Of a DNA stretch of 64,000 nucleotides, positions 45,593 to 54,651 are shown in pieces (the stretch's first letter is position 1; every line of letters begins with the position of its first letter). The notes below the pieces were generated by a model, which saw only the letters and a list, made by a program, of their open reading frames with translations, was not told the DNA's origin and did not search any database. A program made the translations under genes and the position numbers. Origin of the DNA: Knoellia sp. S7-12. Lineage in GTDB: Bacteria; Actinomycetota; Actinomycetes; Actinomycetales; Dermatophilaceae. The DNA lies in contig NZ_CP155449.1 of assembly GCF_040518285.1 (NCBI RefSeq), positions 1,984,001-2,048,000 of the forward strand. Reading direction: 5' to 3'.

Positions 45593-46759
45593 ATGCTGCG
45601 CGTGGGACTCACCGGGGGAATCGGGTCGGGCAAGTCGACGGTTGCGCGTGCCCTCGCAGACCTCGGCGCCGTCGTCGTCGATGCGGACGCAGTGGCTCGA
45701 GAGGTCGTCGAACCGGGTATGCCGGCCCTCACGGCCATCCGTGAGCGCTACGGCGACGCTGTGTTCACCGCTGACGGCGGGCTGGACCGGCCGGCGCTGG
45801 GGCGCGTCGTGTTCTCGGACCCGAGCGCCTTGGCCGACCTGGAGGGCATCACCCACCCGGCGATCTGGAGGCGCACGGCCGAGCTATTCGAGGCGGCACC
45901 GGACGACGCGGTCCTCGTCCACGACATGCCGCTCATCGTCGAGAAGGACATGGGGACCGACTACCACCTCGTCGTCGTCGTGGGCGTCGACGCGGGCGAA
46001 CGGCTCGCCCGACTCGTGCGTGACCGGGGCATGACGCCCGACGACGCCCGGGCGCGGATCGGCGCCCAGGCCGACGACGACGCTCGCCGTGCCGCTGCCG
46101 ACATCTGGCTCGACAACGACGGCACCCGTGACCACCTCCAGGCCGAGGTCCGCCGGTTGTGGGCCGAGCGGCTCGAGCCGTTCAACGAGAACCTGCTGCA
46201 CGGCATACGCGCTCGTCGTCCGGACGTGCTGACGCTCAGCGAACCACGAGACGAGTGGCCCGCAGAGGCCGCGCGCCTCATCGCCCGCATCCAGCACGCA
46301 CTGGGGGAGCGGGCCGTGACCGTCGACCACGTCGGGTCGACGGCGGTCCCCGGGCTGGTCGCCAAGGACGTCATCGACCTGCAGCTCGGGGTGCGGACCC
46401 TCGCCGACGCCGACACGCCGGAGTTCGTGGAAGCGTTGGGGCGCAGCGGTTTTCCCAGAGTTGGTGGGAGTGCCCGGGACAACGCCAAGGACGGGTCCGA
46501 GTGGCCCAAGCGGTTTCACGGCAGTGCCGACCCGGGCCGGGTGGCCCACGTCCATGTGCGTGAGGTCGACGGTCCGGGCTACCGCTGGGCGCTGGGCTTC
46601 CGCGACTGGCTACGCGCGGATGCAGGGGCGCGCGAGGAGTACGCAGCGCTGAAGCTGGAGCTGCTCGCGCAAGGTCTCACGACCGAGCACTACTCCGACG
46701 CCAAGGAGCTGTGGTTTGACTCCGTGCACGAGCGCGTCACCGGTCACTCGCCCGGGTAG
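45593..46759 (+). CDS. coaE: Dephospho-CoA kinase fused to a GrpB/UPF0157 domain
   Basis: 388 residues. The N-terminal kinase (about 1-200) phosphorylates dephospho-CoA to CoA; P-loop GLTGGIGSGKSTVA (5-18), DADAVAREVV and the lid around RGMTPDDARARIG are present. The C-terminal half (about 215-385) is a GrpB/UPF0157 nucleotidyltransferase-like domain with VDHVGSTAVPGLVAKDVIDLQL, where the G-S-T and D-x-D residues are kept. The same fusion is known in mycobacteria; the role of the second domain is unsettled. ATG 45593 is leaderless by the -10 geometry. Its end overlaps the convergent oxidoreductase by 16 bases. Confidence 0.93.
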   Translation: MLRVGLTGGIGSGKSTVARALADLGAVVVDADAVAREVVEPGMPALTAIRERYGDAVFTADGGLDRPALGRVVFSDPSALADLEGITHPAIWRRTAELFEAAPDDAVLVHDMPLIVEKDMGTDYHLVVVVGVDAGERLARLVRDRGMTPDDARARIGAQADDDARRAAADIWLDNDGTRDHLQAEVRRLWAERLEPFNENLLHGIRARRPDVLTLSEPRDEWPAEAARLIARIQHALGERAVTVDHVGSTAVPGLVAKDVIDLQLGVRTLADADTPEFVEALGRSGFPRVGGSARDNAKDGSEWPKRFHGSADPGRVAHVHVREVDGPGYRWALGFRDWLRADAGAREEYAALKLELLAQGLTTEHYSDAKELWFDSVHERVTGHSPG

Positions 46760-47790
46760 CTGACCCCCACTCGGGCACGGACCTCGTCCAGGACCTCCAT
46801 GATCCGCAGCGTCTCGGCTGCGGGCAGGAGTGGGCTCTCGGTGAGGCCGGCATCGACGCAGCGTGCCGCCTCGCAGAGCTCGAAGTGCAGGCCGTGGGTG
46901 CGGTTCTCCGGCTCCCACGAGATGTCGGTCTCGGCATCGCGCGACACGAACCGGACTCGCGTCGGCGCATACCAACTGCTGGCGGGGTTGTCCGGGTCGC
47001 CGAGCTCGAGGCGTCCTGCGGTGCCGTTGATGCTCGCGGTGGTCGGCGTGCGGGACGTCATCGTCGCGTGCAGCAGGCCGCGGCCGCCCTGCACGCCGGT
47101 GACGAGGATGGTCTCCTCCGCGTCGACCCCTTCGTCGGTGAGACGGCCCGTGGCCGTGACGGTGTCGATGCCGCCGAGGGCGAAGGACGCGAACGACGTC
47201 GGATAGATCCCGAGGTCGAGGAGCGCACCACCGGCGAGAGCTGGGTCGGACAGACGCTGCGGTCCGCCAGGATAGAGCGGCTGCCCGTGGTCGGCGAAGA
47301 CGTTCTCGACCTCACCGAGTAGGCCGTTCTCGAGGCACTGGCGGACCACGTCGATGCCGGGCAGGAAGCGCGTCCACATGGCCTCCATGGCGAGCAGTCC
47401 CTTGGCCTGTGCGGCGTCGAGGATGTCGCGGGCCTCGGAGGCGTTGCGCGCGAACGCCTTCTCGACGAGGACGTGCTTGCCCGCGTTGAGGGCCAGCAGT
47501 GCCTGGGCGCGATGCTCGGAGTGTGGCGTGGCGACATAGACGATGTCGACGTCGGGGTCGGCGACCAGCTCGTCATAGGACCCGTATGCCGTGTGCGCAC
47601 CGAACTCGTCCGCGAAGCCTTGCGCTCGGGTCAGGTCGCGTGAGGCGACCGCCTGGATGACCTGGTCGGTCTCGGCGCGCAGGGCCGCGGCTGTCTCGCG
47701 AGCGATGTAGCCGGGGCCGAGAATGCCCCACCGGAGGGTGGGAGCGGTGCGCGGGTCAGAGGTGCGAGGAGAAGGCAGCGTTGGGGTCAC
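46744..47790 (-). CDS. Gfo/Idh/MocA family NAD(P)-dependent oxidoreductase
   Basis: 348 residues from the GTG read at 47790; the open frame runs to 47844 but the added residues are atypical. N-terminal Rossmann loop [16 protein letters not shown] (G-x-G-x-x-A), the strand [18 protein letters not shown] and the active-site [11 protein letters not shown] (E-K-P-type motif with Ala in place of Pro). The C-terminal domain has [17 protein letters not shown]. Substrate is probably a sugar, polyol or trans-dihydrodiol; not resolved. Convergent with coaE. Confidence 0.85.
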   Translation of the reverse strand: MTPTLPSPRTSDPRTAPTLRWGILGPGYIARETAAALRAETDQVIQAVASRDLTRAQGFADEFGAHTAYGSYDELVADPDVDIVYVATPHSEHRAQALLALNAGKHVLVEKAFARNASEARDILDAAQAKGLLAMEAMWTRFLPGIDVVRQCLENGLLGEVENVFADHGQPLYPGGPQRLSDPALAGGALLDLGIYPTSFASFALGGIDTVTATGRLTDEGVDAEETILVTGVQGGRGLLHATMTSRTPTTASINGTAGRLELGDPDNPASSWYAPTRVRFVSRDAETDISWEPENRTHGLHFELCEAARCVDAGLTESPLLPAAETLRIMEVLDEVRARVGVSYPGE

Positions 47791-48039
47791 GGGTCCATCG
47801 TCGCGCACGAGGTGACGCGAGGTGGGGAGGTGGGCACACGGCATACGCGATCGCTTGCGTCCGCAACTCTGGGGCTACTCCATCACCCTGCCGGACGTTG
47901 TACGCCGTGCGCGCGTCCGAGGGGTTGTGGAACCGAACGCCTGCTGGGAGGGTGGAACCTGCGACCACCTCGTCCCGGCCCGAGCGACCGACGTGGCGCG
48001 CCGTGCAGACTGTCCGCCCTGGAAATACCAAGGAGCGTC

Positions 48040-49893
48040 ATGCGCATACACCTGCCCGCTGCGGCCATCCTCGCGGCTACCACCCTCATCCTCGTCCCGG
48101 GGCCGGCCAACGGCGCCCCGATCACGCCTGGCGGCTCGACGGAGGTCACCGTCGGCAGCAACGACAACCTCTTCTCTCAGAACAAACAGAACGAGCCGGG
48201 CCTGGCTGTCAACCCGGTCAACCCGGCCATCCTCGTCGCGGGTGCCAACGACAACATCGACATGGAGGCCTGCAACGCGGGCGACGACCGCACCTGCCCC
48301 TTCACCCCCGGCGTTGGCCTGTCCGGCGTGCAGATCTCGATGGACTCCGGCCGGACCTGGGCCCAACCGACGTACACCGGCAACTCGGCCCGGGTGACGC
48401 CGAGCTGCCTCGGTGCGGTGGACCCTGTCGTGGGACAGCCGCCGCCCGGCGACACCGGTTGTGTCCCCGACCCGAACGGCCCGATCGGCACGATCCCCAA
48501 GTACTTCGAGAGCGGCATGGTGTCCAACGGTGACCCCGAGCTCGCGTTCGGGCCGGTCCCGGATGCGACCGGCACCTTCTCCTGGGCCAACGGGCAGCGG
48601 CTCTACTACGCCAACATCGCGACGAAGGTCGCCGGTCAGAACCCGTTCTCCGGGGACGCCGCCATCGCGGTCTCCCGCACCGACGACATCGCTGGTGCAC
48701 TGGCCGGGGACAACGACGCCTGGATGGCGCCGGTCGTGGTGACCCGGCAGAACGGCGCGCTGTTCAGTGACAAGGAGCAGCTGTGGGCGGACAACGCCGA
48801 GTCGAGCCCGCACTTTGGGAACGCCTACGTGTGCAACGTCGGCTTCCGTGGGGCGGCCGGCTCGGAGCCGGTGCTGTTCTCCCGGTCCACCGACGGTGGA
48901 GACACGTGGCGGGTGCGCCAGCTGAGCGCGGCGACGAACAACAGCCAGACCGGCGGACGGCAGGGCTGCACGGTCCGCACGGACAGCGCCGGCGTGGTGT
49001 ACGTCGTCTGGGAGGGCGCCGACATCCGGACCCGTCAGGATGTGTTCCTGCAGGCCCGGTCGTGGGACGGTGGTGCGCGCTTCGAGCGCCCGCGAGTGAT
49101 TGCCACCGTGGCGAGCATCGGTCAGTTCGACCCAGCGCAGGGCAGGCTGACCATCGACGGGATCGCCGGATCGCGAACCAACACCTTCCCGAGCCTTGAC
49201 ATCGCCAACGGGGCGCCGTCCGGTGTCGACGCAACCGACCAGGCGGTGATCACGTGGTCCGATGACCGCGCCGGTCAGAACCTGGAGCGGGCCTACGTCA
49301 TCACCTCGACCAACGGCGGCGACTCCTACACGGCACCGGTGAGCGCCAACGATGGCGCCGACCGCGCCAACCAGCCCGCCATCGCGATCTCGCCCGACGG
49401 CACCGACGCCTGGCTGGTCTACAACGCCTGGCTGGATCCCTGGCGCGACGACACGACGTCGGCGCGTCGCACCGCTGGAGTTGTTCGGCACGCCGACGTC
49501 AGCACCACCGGCGCGATCGGTCCGTGGACAACTGAGCACCGTGGAGCGGTCGGCGACGGCCGTGCCTCCAGCGCAAACGGGCTGACCTCGGAGTTCTTCG
49601 GCGACTACAACTACGCGGTGGCGACCCGGGACTTCGGCTCGTTCGTGTGGCAGGACATGCGTGACGGCGCCGTTTGCGCGGCCATCAACGCCTACCGCCA
49701 AGCCTTCGTCGATGACGTGAGCGCAGGCGGGGCCGAGCCCATCGTCGGTGATCGTCCACGCAGCCGGGCCCAGGCGGCGGAGATGCCCAACGCCCACTCC
49801 ACGGCCCTTCGGCCCGGGCCGAACAACCAGTGCCCGTCCACGTTCGGAAACTCCTCGATCTACGGAGGTACCTTCACCGACCCCACGCCGTGA
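48040..49893 (+). CDS. Secreted Asp-box (BNR/sialidase-like) protein
   Basis: 617 residues from ATG 48040, with AGGAG five bases upstream. A Sec signal peptide (about 1-26, ending GPANGAP) is followed by a beta-propeller-like protein. Asp-box units are visible: [11 protein letters not shown] (about 106), [11 protein letters not shown] (near 287) and [11 protein letters not shown] (near 425). Cys residues in [11 protein letters not shown] and others could bond outside the cell. No catalytic sialidase residues (Arg triad, Tyr) can be assigned with confidence, so it may bind or cleave glycans or simply be a propeller. Preceded by a 195-base spacer with no recognised feature. Confidence 0.72.
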   Translation: MRIHLPAAAILAATTLILVPGPANGAPITPGGSTEVTVGSNDNLFSQNKQNEPGLAVNPVNPAILVAGANDNIDMEACNAGDDRTCPFTPGVGLSGVQISMDSGRTWAQPTYTGNSARVTPSCLGAVDPVVGQPPPGDTGCVPDPNGPIGTIPKYFESGMVSNGDPELAFGPVPDATGTFSWANGQRLYYANIATKVAGQNPFSGDAAIAVSRTDDIAGALAGDNDAWMAPVVVTRQNGALFSDKEQLWADNAESSPHFGNAYVCNVGFRGAAGSEPVLFSRSTDGGDTWRVRQLSAATNNSQTGGRQGCTVRTDSAGVVYVVWEGADIRTRQDVFLQARSWDGGARFERPRVIATVASIGQFDPAQGRLTIDGIAGSRTNTFPSLDIANGAPSGVDATDQAVITWSDDRAGQNLERAYVITSTNGGDSYTAPVSANDGADRANQPAIAISPDGTDAWLVYNAWLDPWRDDTTSARRTAGVVRHADVSTTGAIGPWTTEHRGAVGDGRASSANGLTSEFFGDYNYAVATRDFGSFVWQDMRDGAVCAAINAYRQAFVDDVSAGGAEPIVGDRPRSRAQAAEMPNAHSTALRPGPNNQCPSTFGNSSIYGGTFTDPTP

Positions 49894-49937
49894 GGCCCCA
49901 GACGGGGTGACTCGGCTCCGATGTCGGTGGCACGGCA

Positions 49938-49943
49938 TACCGT
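49938..49943 (+). promoter_or_regulatory. -10 element for leaderless uvrB
   Basis: TACCGT, embedded in GGCATACCGT, with six bases before ATG 49950. No LexA-type box (GAAC-N4-GTTC) is visible in the preceding 60 bases. Confidence 0.4.
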
Positions 49944-49949
49944 GGCTGT

Positions 49950-52064
49950 ATGCGTCCCATCACTGACTTGAAGCGCACCGTCGCACCGTTCCAGGTCGTC
50001 TCCGACTTCGAGCCCGCGGGTGACCAGCCGACCGCGATCAAGGACCTCACCGAGCGGATCAACGCCGGCCAGCAGAACGTCGTCCTCCTCGGTGCCACGG
50101 GCACGGGCAAGTCGGCGACCACGGCGTGGCTCGTCGAGCAGGTGCAGCGGCCGACGCTCGTCATGGCGCCCAACAAGACGCTCGCGGCCCAGCTCGCCAA
50201 CGAGTTCCGAGAGCTGCTGCCCAACAACGCGGTCGAGTACTTCGTGAGCTACTACGACTACTTCCAGCCCGAGGCCTACGTCCCGCAGACCGACACCTAT
50301 ATCGAGAAGGACTCGTCCATCAACGACGAGGTCGAGCGGCTGCGCCACTCGGCGACCAACTCGTTGCTGACTCGGCGCGATGTCATCGTCGTCGCCTCGG
50401 TGTCGTGCATCTATGGTCTCGGCACGCCGCAGGAGTACGTCGACAAGATGGTGCAGCTGCGGGTCGGTGACGAGCTCGACCGTGACGACCTGCTGCGCCG
50501 CTTCGTGCAGATGCAATACACGCGCAACGACCTGGCCTTCACCCGCGGGACGTTCCGGGTGCGCGGCGACACGGTCGAGATCATCCCGATGTATGAAGAG
50601 CTCGCCGTGCGCATCGAGTTCTTCGGCGACGAGGTCGACAAGATCTACACCTTGCACCCGCTCACCGGAGAGATCGTGCGCGACGAGACGGAGATGTACG
50701 TCTTCCCGGCCTCGCACTACATCGCTGGCCCAGAGCGCATGGAGCGAGCCATCGCGGGGATCGAGCACGAGCTCGCGGAGCAGCTCAAGACCTTCGAGAG
50801 CCAGGGCAAGCTGCTCGAGGCCCAGCGGCTGCGCATGCGCACCACCTATGACATCGAGATGATGCGTCAGGTCGGTTCGTGCTCGGGCATCGAGAACTAC
50901 TCGATGCACCTCGACGGTCGCACCGCTGGGACGGCGCCCAACTGTCTGCTCGACTACTTCCCGGAGGACTTCCTCCTCGTCCTGGACGAGTCCCACGTGA
51001 CCGTGCCGCAGATCGGCGCGATGTACGAAGGCGACGCATCGCGCAAGCGCACCTTGGTCGACCACGGCTTCCGGTTGCCGTCGGCCATGGACAACCGGCC
51101 GCTCAAGTGGGAGGAGTTCCTCGAGCGCATCGGTCAGACCGTCTATCTGTCGGCGACGCCGGGCAACTACGAGATCGCGCAGGCCGATGGGGTCGTCGAG
51201 CAGATCATCCGGCCGACGGGTCTCATCGACCCCGAGATCGTCCTCAAGCCGACCAGGGGCCAGATCGACGACCTCCTCCACGAGATCAACGAGCGAGCCG
51301 CCAAGAACGAGCGAGTGCTGGTCACCACGTTGACCAAGAAGATGGCCGAGGACCTCACCGACTACCTCCTCGACAAGGGCGTGCGGGTGCGTTATCTGCA
51401 CTCCGACATCGACACCCTGCGCCGCGTCGAGCTGCTGCGGGAGTTGCGGCTGGGAGAGTACGACGTTCTGGTCGGCATCAACCTGTTGCGCGAAGGTCTC
51501 GACCTGCCCGAGGTCTCGCTCGTGTCGATCCTGGACGCCGACAAGGAGGGCTTCCTCAGGTCAGCGCGCTCACTCATCCAGACCATCGGTCGTGCCGCCC
51601 GAAATGTGTCCGGCCAGGTCCACATGTATGCCGACAAGGTGACGCCCTCGATGCAACAGGCTGTCGACGAGACAAGCCGACGACGCGAGAAGCAGGTTGC
51701 CTACAACCTCGAGCGAGGTGTCGACCCCCAACCGCTTCGCAAGAGGATCGCCGACATCACCGACATGCTCGAGCGCGAGGACGCCGACACCGAAGAGCTG
51801 CTCGGGTCCGGTCGTGCCCGCTCGCGTGGCAAGAGCGACGGCGGGCGTGGTGGTCGTGGCGCGCTGGCTGCAGATGCGATGACCGTCGGTGCAGGGCGGC
51901 TCGAGAACATCGCGGCCGGAGATCTGGCCAACCTCATCCAGGAGCTCACGACGCAGATGCACAAGGCCGCCGCCGACCTCCACTTCGAGCTGGCCGCTCG
52001 GCTGCGTGACGAGGTCGGTGACCTCAAGAAGGAGTTGCGCCAGATGAGCGAGGCCACCAAGTGA
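49950..52064 (+). CDS. uvrB: Excinuclease ABC subunit B
   Basis: 704 residues. Helicase-like damage-verification subunit of nucleotide excision repair. Walker [15 protein letters not shown] (about 44-57), beta-hairpin [19 protein letters not shown]-type box LVLDESHVT and helicase motif [11 protein letters not shown] are present. The C-terminal UVR domain ([16 protein letters not shown] to [10 protein letters not shown]) contacts UvrC. Between motif VI and UVR is a Gly/Arg-rich linker ([17 protein letters not shown]) typical of actinobacteria. A -10 box six bases before ATG suggests a leaderless transcript. Confidence 0.98.
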   Translation: MRPITDLKRTVAPFQVVSDFEPAGDQPTAIKDLTERINAGQQNVVLLGATGTGKSATTAWLVEQVQRPTLVMAPNKTLAAQLANEFRELLPNNAVEYFVSYYDYFQPEAYVPQTDTYIEKDSSINDEVERLRHSATNSLLTRRDVIVVASVSCIYGLGTPQEYVDKMVQLRVGDELDRDDLLRRFVQMQYTRNDLAFTRGTFRVRGDTVEIIPMYEELAVRIEFFGDEVDKIYTLHPLTGEIVRDETEMYVFPASHYIAGPERMERAIAGIEHELAEQLKTFESQGKLLEAQRLRMRTTYDIEMMRQVGSCSGIENYSMHLDGRTAGTAPNCLLDYFPEDFLLVLDESHVTVPQIGAMYEGDASRKRTLVDHGFRLPSAMDNRPLKWEEFLERIGQTVYLSATPGNYEIAQADGVVEQIIRPTGLIDPEIVLKPTRGQIDDLLHEINERAAKNERVLVTTLTKKMAEDLTDYLLDKGVRVRYLHSDIDTLRRVELLRELRLGEYDVLVGINLLREGLDLPEVSLVSILDADKEGFLRSARSLIQTIGRAARNVSGQVHMYADKVTPSMQQAVDETSRRREKQVAYNLERGVDPQPLRKRIADITDMLEREDADTEELLGSGRARSRGKSDGGRGGRGALAADAMTVGAGRLENIAAGDLANLIQELTTQMHKAAADLHFELAARLRDEVGDLKKELRQMSEATK

Positions 52065-52065
52065 C

Positions 52066-52256
52066 GTGCGGGTACTGGAGGTGACGCCCGACGAGTGTCG
52101 CCCTACATCGGTCGGCACGGCTGGAACACCTTGGCGATCGGCGGTGCCATCCCTGACGAGGCGATGCGTGAGGCGATCGACACGTCCTACGAGCTCGTCG
52201 TCGCCAAGCTACCTCGCAGTCAGCGACCGGAGAGCTCGTCCAGCAACTCGAGTTGA
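52066..52256 (+). pseudogene. Decayed C-terminal fragment of an MmcQ/YjbR family protein
   Basis: Directly after the uvrB stop. From 52098 the frame reads SPYIGRHGWNTLAIGG and then PDEAMREAIDTSYELVVAKL, ending in a TGA at 52254-52256. This is the C-terminus of MmcQ/YjbR proteins (H-W-N-T, then the D-S-Y-x-L-V-V-x-K-L-P block). The preceding residues VLEVTPDE lie in another frame, so a one-base shift separates them, and the N-terminal half is absent because uvrB abuts it. The last 37 bases overlap the hydrolase on the other strand. Likely a remnant left by deletion. Confidence 0.65.
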
Positions 52257-53050
52257 CGCGTCCAGGTGGTCGAGTCAGCGTCGATGACGACGAAGTGGTC
52301 GCCGTCCACCTCGACGAGAGATGCGTCCGCACCGGCGTCCTGGGCGGCCGTGACGTAGTCGGTGGACTGACTCGGCGGCACGTTCTCATCGGCGTGGCCG
52401 TGAATGCAGCGCACCGGCACCCCCAGAGGGATCTGCTGTTGCGGGTCGTAGGCCCTGTCCGCGTCCGTGGGCGCATGACCCAAGAACTGTTCGACGGCAC
52501 CGCCCCCGAGGTCGGCGTCGTGCGCTGATCGGAGGTCGAGGACACCTGCCTGCGAGAGGGCGCCCGTGATCGGGACCTTGCTGGCCCGCCACTGCGGTTG
52601 GCTCTGCCGCCCGGCCGCCCACACCGCAAGGTGCCCGCCGGCCGAGTGGCCGAGCGTGAGGGTCGTGCTCGTGTCGAGATCCGGGATCTTCGCGAGCTGC
52701 TCGATGGCGGCGTGGACATCGTCGAACGTCGCGGGTGTCCCGCCACCGTTGCCGACGCGGCGGTACTCGATGGTCCAGGCCGTCCAACCGTTGGCGGCCA
52801 GTGAGCGGGCGAGCGGGCGGCCCAGTTCGAGGTCGTACTCCGCCTTCCAGAAGCCGCCGTGGATGACGACCACGACACCCTTGCTGACTCCGACCGGCCG
52901 GGTCAGCTCGCCGAACTGGCTCTTGTCGTCTCCATAGGCGATGCGCATCGGTCGACTCTCTTCCTCAGCCTTGTCGGGTTCGGCCGGGCCACTGCAGGCC
53001 GCGAGCGGGAGTGCAGCGGCTGCGGCGAGCACTGTTCTCCGGTTGGGCAT
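52220..53050 (-). CDS. Alpha/beta hydrolase lipoprotein
   Basis: 276 residues. The N-terminus MPNRRTVLAAAAALPLAACSG holds a basic region with two Arg, a hydrophobic stretch and a lipobox LAAC (Cys near 19), so it is probably exported and lipid-anchored by Lgt. The fold has the oxyanion HGGF at VVVVIHGGFWKAEYD, the nucleophile elbow LGHSAGGHLAVWA (Ser), Asp/His candidates in CIHGHADENVP and EVDGDHFVVID. Related to BD-FAE/kynurenine formamidase-like esterases; substrate unknown. A TACGCT box read six bases before its ATG suggests a leaderless start. Confidence 0.82.
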   Translation of the reverse strand: MPNRRTVLAAAAALPLAACSGPAEPDKAEEESRPMRIAYGDDKSQFGELTRPVGVSKGVVVVIHGGFWKAEYDLELGRPLARSLAANGWTAWTIEYRRVGNGGGTPATFDDVHAAIEQLAKIPDLDTSTTLTLGHSAGGHLAVWAAGRQSQPQWRASKVPITGALSQAGVLDLRSAHDADLGGGAVEQFLGHAPTDADRAYDPQQQIPLGVPVRCIHGHADENVPPSQSTDYVTAAQDAGADASLVEVDGDHFVVIDADSTTWTRQLELLDELSGR

Positions 53051-53111
53051 TCACGCAGCGTATGCCGCCACGTTGCCCCGGGCGTGCTCCGCCTACATGT
53101 GGTTGTCCGCA

Positions 53112-53155
53112 TCGATAACCCATAGGTTCTCAGCCCAACACCAATGGGTTATCGA
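53112..53155. repeat. 12-bp perfect inverted repeat with 20-base spacer
   Basis: TCGATAACCCAT (53112-53123) and ATGGGTTATCGA (53144-53155). The arms are AT-rich compared with the surroundings. Could be a transcription terminator for the region, a regulator site or the end of a decayed element. Confidence 0.7.
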
Positions 53156-53211
53156 CGCCAACCGAAACGTCGCCGATTCTCGCTTCGAACTCGTTCGTGC
53201 AGGTGGTTTCA

Positions 53212-53456
53212 GCGGAGGGCGGGCCCACTTCGGTGGTCAGGATTCATCTCACGAGCGAAGCCGTGAGGGCCGTGTGAGCGGAGGGCGGGCCCATTTCGGT
53301 GGTCAGGATTCATCTCACGAGCGAAGCCGTTGAGCGGAGGGCGGGCCCATTTTCGGTGGTCAGGATTCATCTCACGCGCGAAGCCGTGAGGGCCGTGTGA
53401 GCGGAGGGCGGGCCCACTTCGGTGGTCAGGATTCATCTCACGCGCGAAGCCGTGAG
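53212..53456. repeat. Four tandem repeats, 56-67 bases each
   Basis: Units at 53212-53277, 53278-53333, 53334-53400 and 53401-53456 (partial). Each begins GCGGAGGGCGGGCCCA, continues CGGTGGTCAGGATTCATC and ends with CTCAC-(G/C)GCGAAGCC-GTGAG, a small 5-bp hairpin. Unit 2 lacks the GAGGGCCGTG tail; unit 3 has one extra T. Open frames that cross the array on either strand encode repetitive peptides and are not considered genes. Confidence 0.85.
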
Positions 53457-53468
53457 AGAATCCTGACC
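53424..53468. terminator. Compound hairpin at the end of the repeat array
   Basis: GGTCAGGATT (53424-53433) and TCTCAC pair with GTGAGA and AATCCTGACC (53459-53468). The last repeat unit is thus followed by an inverted copy of its middle part, giving a stem of about 16 bp with small bulges. Could end transcription entering from either side. Confidence 0.55.
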
Positions 53469-53470
53469 AG

Positions 53471-53563
53471 CGGAGGGGAGTATCCCCAGCGCGGCATCCT
53501 CGTCATCACGGCGGCACATCGCCCGGGGAGCCGGTCCGTCCATGGGACGGGAGAGACCTCCGG
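53471..53563 (+). ncRNA. yybP-ykoY manganese riboswitch (candidate)
   Basis: Precedes a TerC family gene, the classic setting for this riboswitch. CGGAGG (53471-53476) pairs with CCTCCG (53557-53562) as helix P1. The L1 block GGGGAGTATCCCC follows P1, CGTCATCACGG lies in the middle, CCGTCC/GGACGG forms a hairpin near 53537-53550, and GAGAGACCTCCGGGC closes the aptamer. This family binds Mn(II) and turns on metal exporters. The expression platform would be 53564-53633, where GGAAGGTTCC could hide or expose a ribosome site. Confidence 0.72.
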
Positions 53564-53633
53564 GCCCTTGACCCCACCCCGGAAGGTTCCCGCGTTGCAC
53601 TCCCTCTTGACTCTCCCTACGGCGACACCGTCG

Positions 53634-54617
53634 ATGAACGTCGCCGCCTGGCAGTGGTTCCTCACCATCGGCATCGCCGCAGCGGTGCTGCTCTTCGACG
53701 TCATCATGATCGCGCGCAACCCGCACCGGCCATCGACGAAAGAGCTGGTGACCGCTCTCTCCTTCTACGTCGGGGCGGCGATCCTCTTCGGTGTCTGGGT
53801 GTGGGTGAGCCACGGGAGCCAGCTGGCAGGTGAGTTCTATGCCGGCTGGCTGACCGAGTACTCCTTGTCGGTCGACAACCTCTTCATCTTCCTCCTGATC
53901 ATGGCGAAGTTCGCCGTGCCCGAGAAGTACCAGCAGACCGCCCTCATGTGGGGCATCATCATCGCGATCGTGCTGCGCGGCATCTTCATCTGGGTCGGCG
54001 CCGCGGCGATCAACAACTTCTCCTGGGTCTTCTACATCTTCGGCGCGTTCCTCATCTACACCGCGGTCAAGCTCGCGACCGAGGGTGAGAGCGACGACGA
54101 GGAGTACGAGGAGAACCGCTTCATGAAGTGGGTCGAGAAGACGCTGCCGTCGACCAAGGAGTGGAGCAGCAAGCTCCTCACCACGGAGAACGCGAAGCGC
54201 GTCGTCACGCCACTCTTCATCGTTGTCCTGGCGCTGGGCACGACCGACCTGCTGTTCGCGCTCGACTCGATCCCGGCGATCTACGGTCTCACCCAGGAGC
54301 CCTACCTCGTCCTCACCGCGAACCTCTTCGCGTTGATGGGTCTGCGCCAGCTCTACTTCCTGCTCGGTGGTCTGCTGCAGAAGCTCGTCTACCTCAGCCT
54401 GGGCCTGTCGGTGCTGCTCGCGTTCATCGGCGTCAAGCTCATCCTGCACGCCCTCCACGAGAACGAGTTGCCGTTCATCAACGGCGGCGAGCACCTCAAG
54501 GTCTGGGACATCCCGATCGCCGTCTCGCTCGGCGCGATCGTCGTCATCCTCGGTGTCACGACCGTCGCCAGCCTCTGGAAGACGCGCCGCGACGAGAAGG
54601 CGGAGATCGACGCCTGA
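53634..54617 (+). CDS. TerC/Alx family metal-homeostasis membrane protein
   Basis: 327 residues from ATG 53634 (MNVAAWQWF); a TTG at 53595, with GGAAGG eight bases upstream, is the main alternative. About nine helices. TerC hallmarks: EYSLSVDNLFIFLLIM (about 80-95) and LALGTTDLLFALDSIPAI (about 200-217), with conserved Asp in each helix thought to bind Mn(II). An acidic cytoplasmic loop GESDDEEYEEN lies between. It likely exports manganese or protects exported metalloenzymes, under control of the riboswitch upstream. A bidirectional terminator follows. Confidence 0.9.
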   Translation: MNVAAWQWFLTIGIAAAVLLFDVIMIARNPHRPSTKELVTALSFYVGAAILFGVWVWVSHGSQLAGEFYAGWLTEYSLSVDNLFIFLLIMAKFAVPEKYQQTALMWGIIIAIVLRGIFIWVGAAAINNFSWVFYIFGAFLIYTAVKLATEGESDDEEYEENRFMKWVEKTLPSTKEWSSKLLTTENAKRVVTPLFIVVLALGTTDLLFALDSIPAIYGLTQEPYLVLTANLFALMGLRQLYFLLGGLLQKLVYLSLGLSVLLAFIGVKLILHALHENELPFINGGEHLKVWDIPIAVSLGAIVVILGVTTVASLWKTRRDEKAEIDA

Positions 54618-54651
54618 AGGTGAGTGGGCGGCATACGCCGCACGAAAGCGT

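Larger units (their letters stand above)
53051..53633. other. 583-base intergenic region before terC
   Basis: No gene seen. From left to right it holds a 12-bp inverted repeat (53112-53155), four tandem repeat units of 56-67 bases (53212-53456), a strong hairpin (53424-53468) and a likely yybP-ykoY riboswitch (53471-53563). The bases from 53156 to 53211 show nothing recognisable. Confidence 0.75.

Noticed and set aside
47875-49938. 687-residue frame antisense to the Asp-box protein
   Set aside because: The plus strand has a signal peptide, Asp boxes and a good ribosome site; the minus frame has none.
49894-49949. LexA box before uvrB
   Set aside because: No GAAC-N4-GTTC or close variant seen; same result upstream of uvrA.
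53209-53436. Minus-strand frame encoding repeated MNPDHR units
   Set aside because: It is generated entirely by the tandem DNA repeats; no ribosome site and the peptide changes frame-specific content with each unit length difference.
53212-53456. CRISPR array
   Set aside because: Units are directly adjacent with no unique spacers, vary in length (56-67 bases) and no cas genes are nearby.
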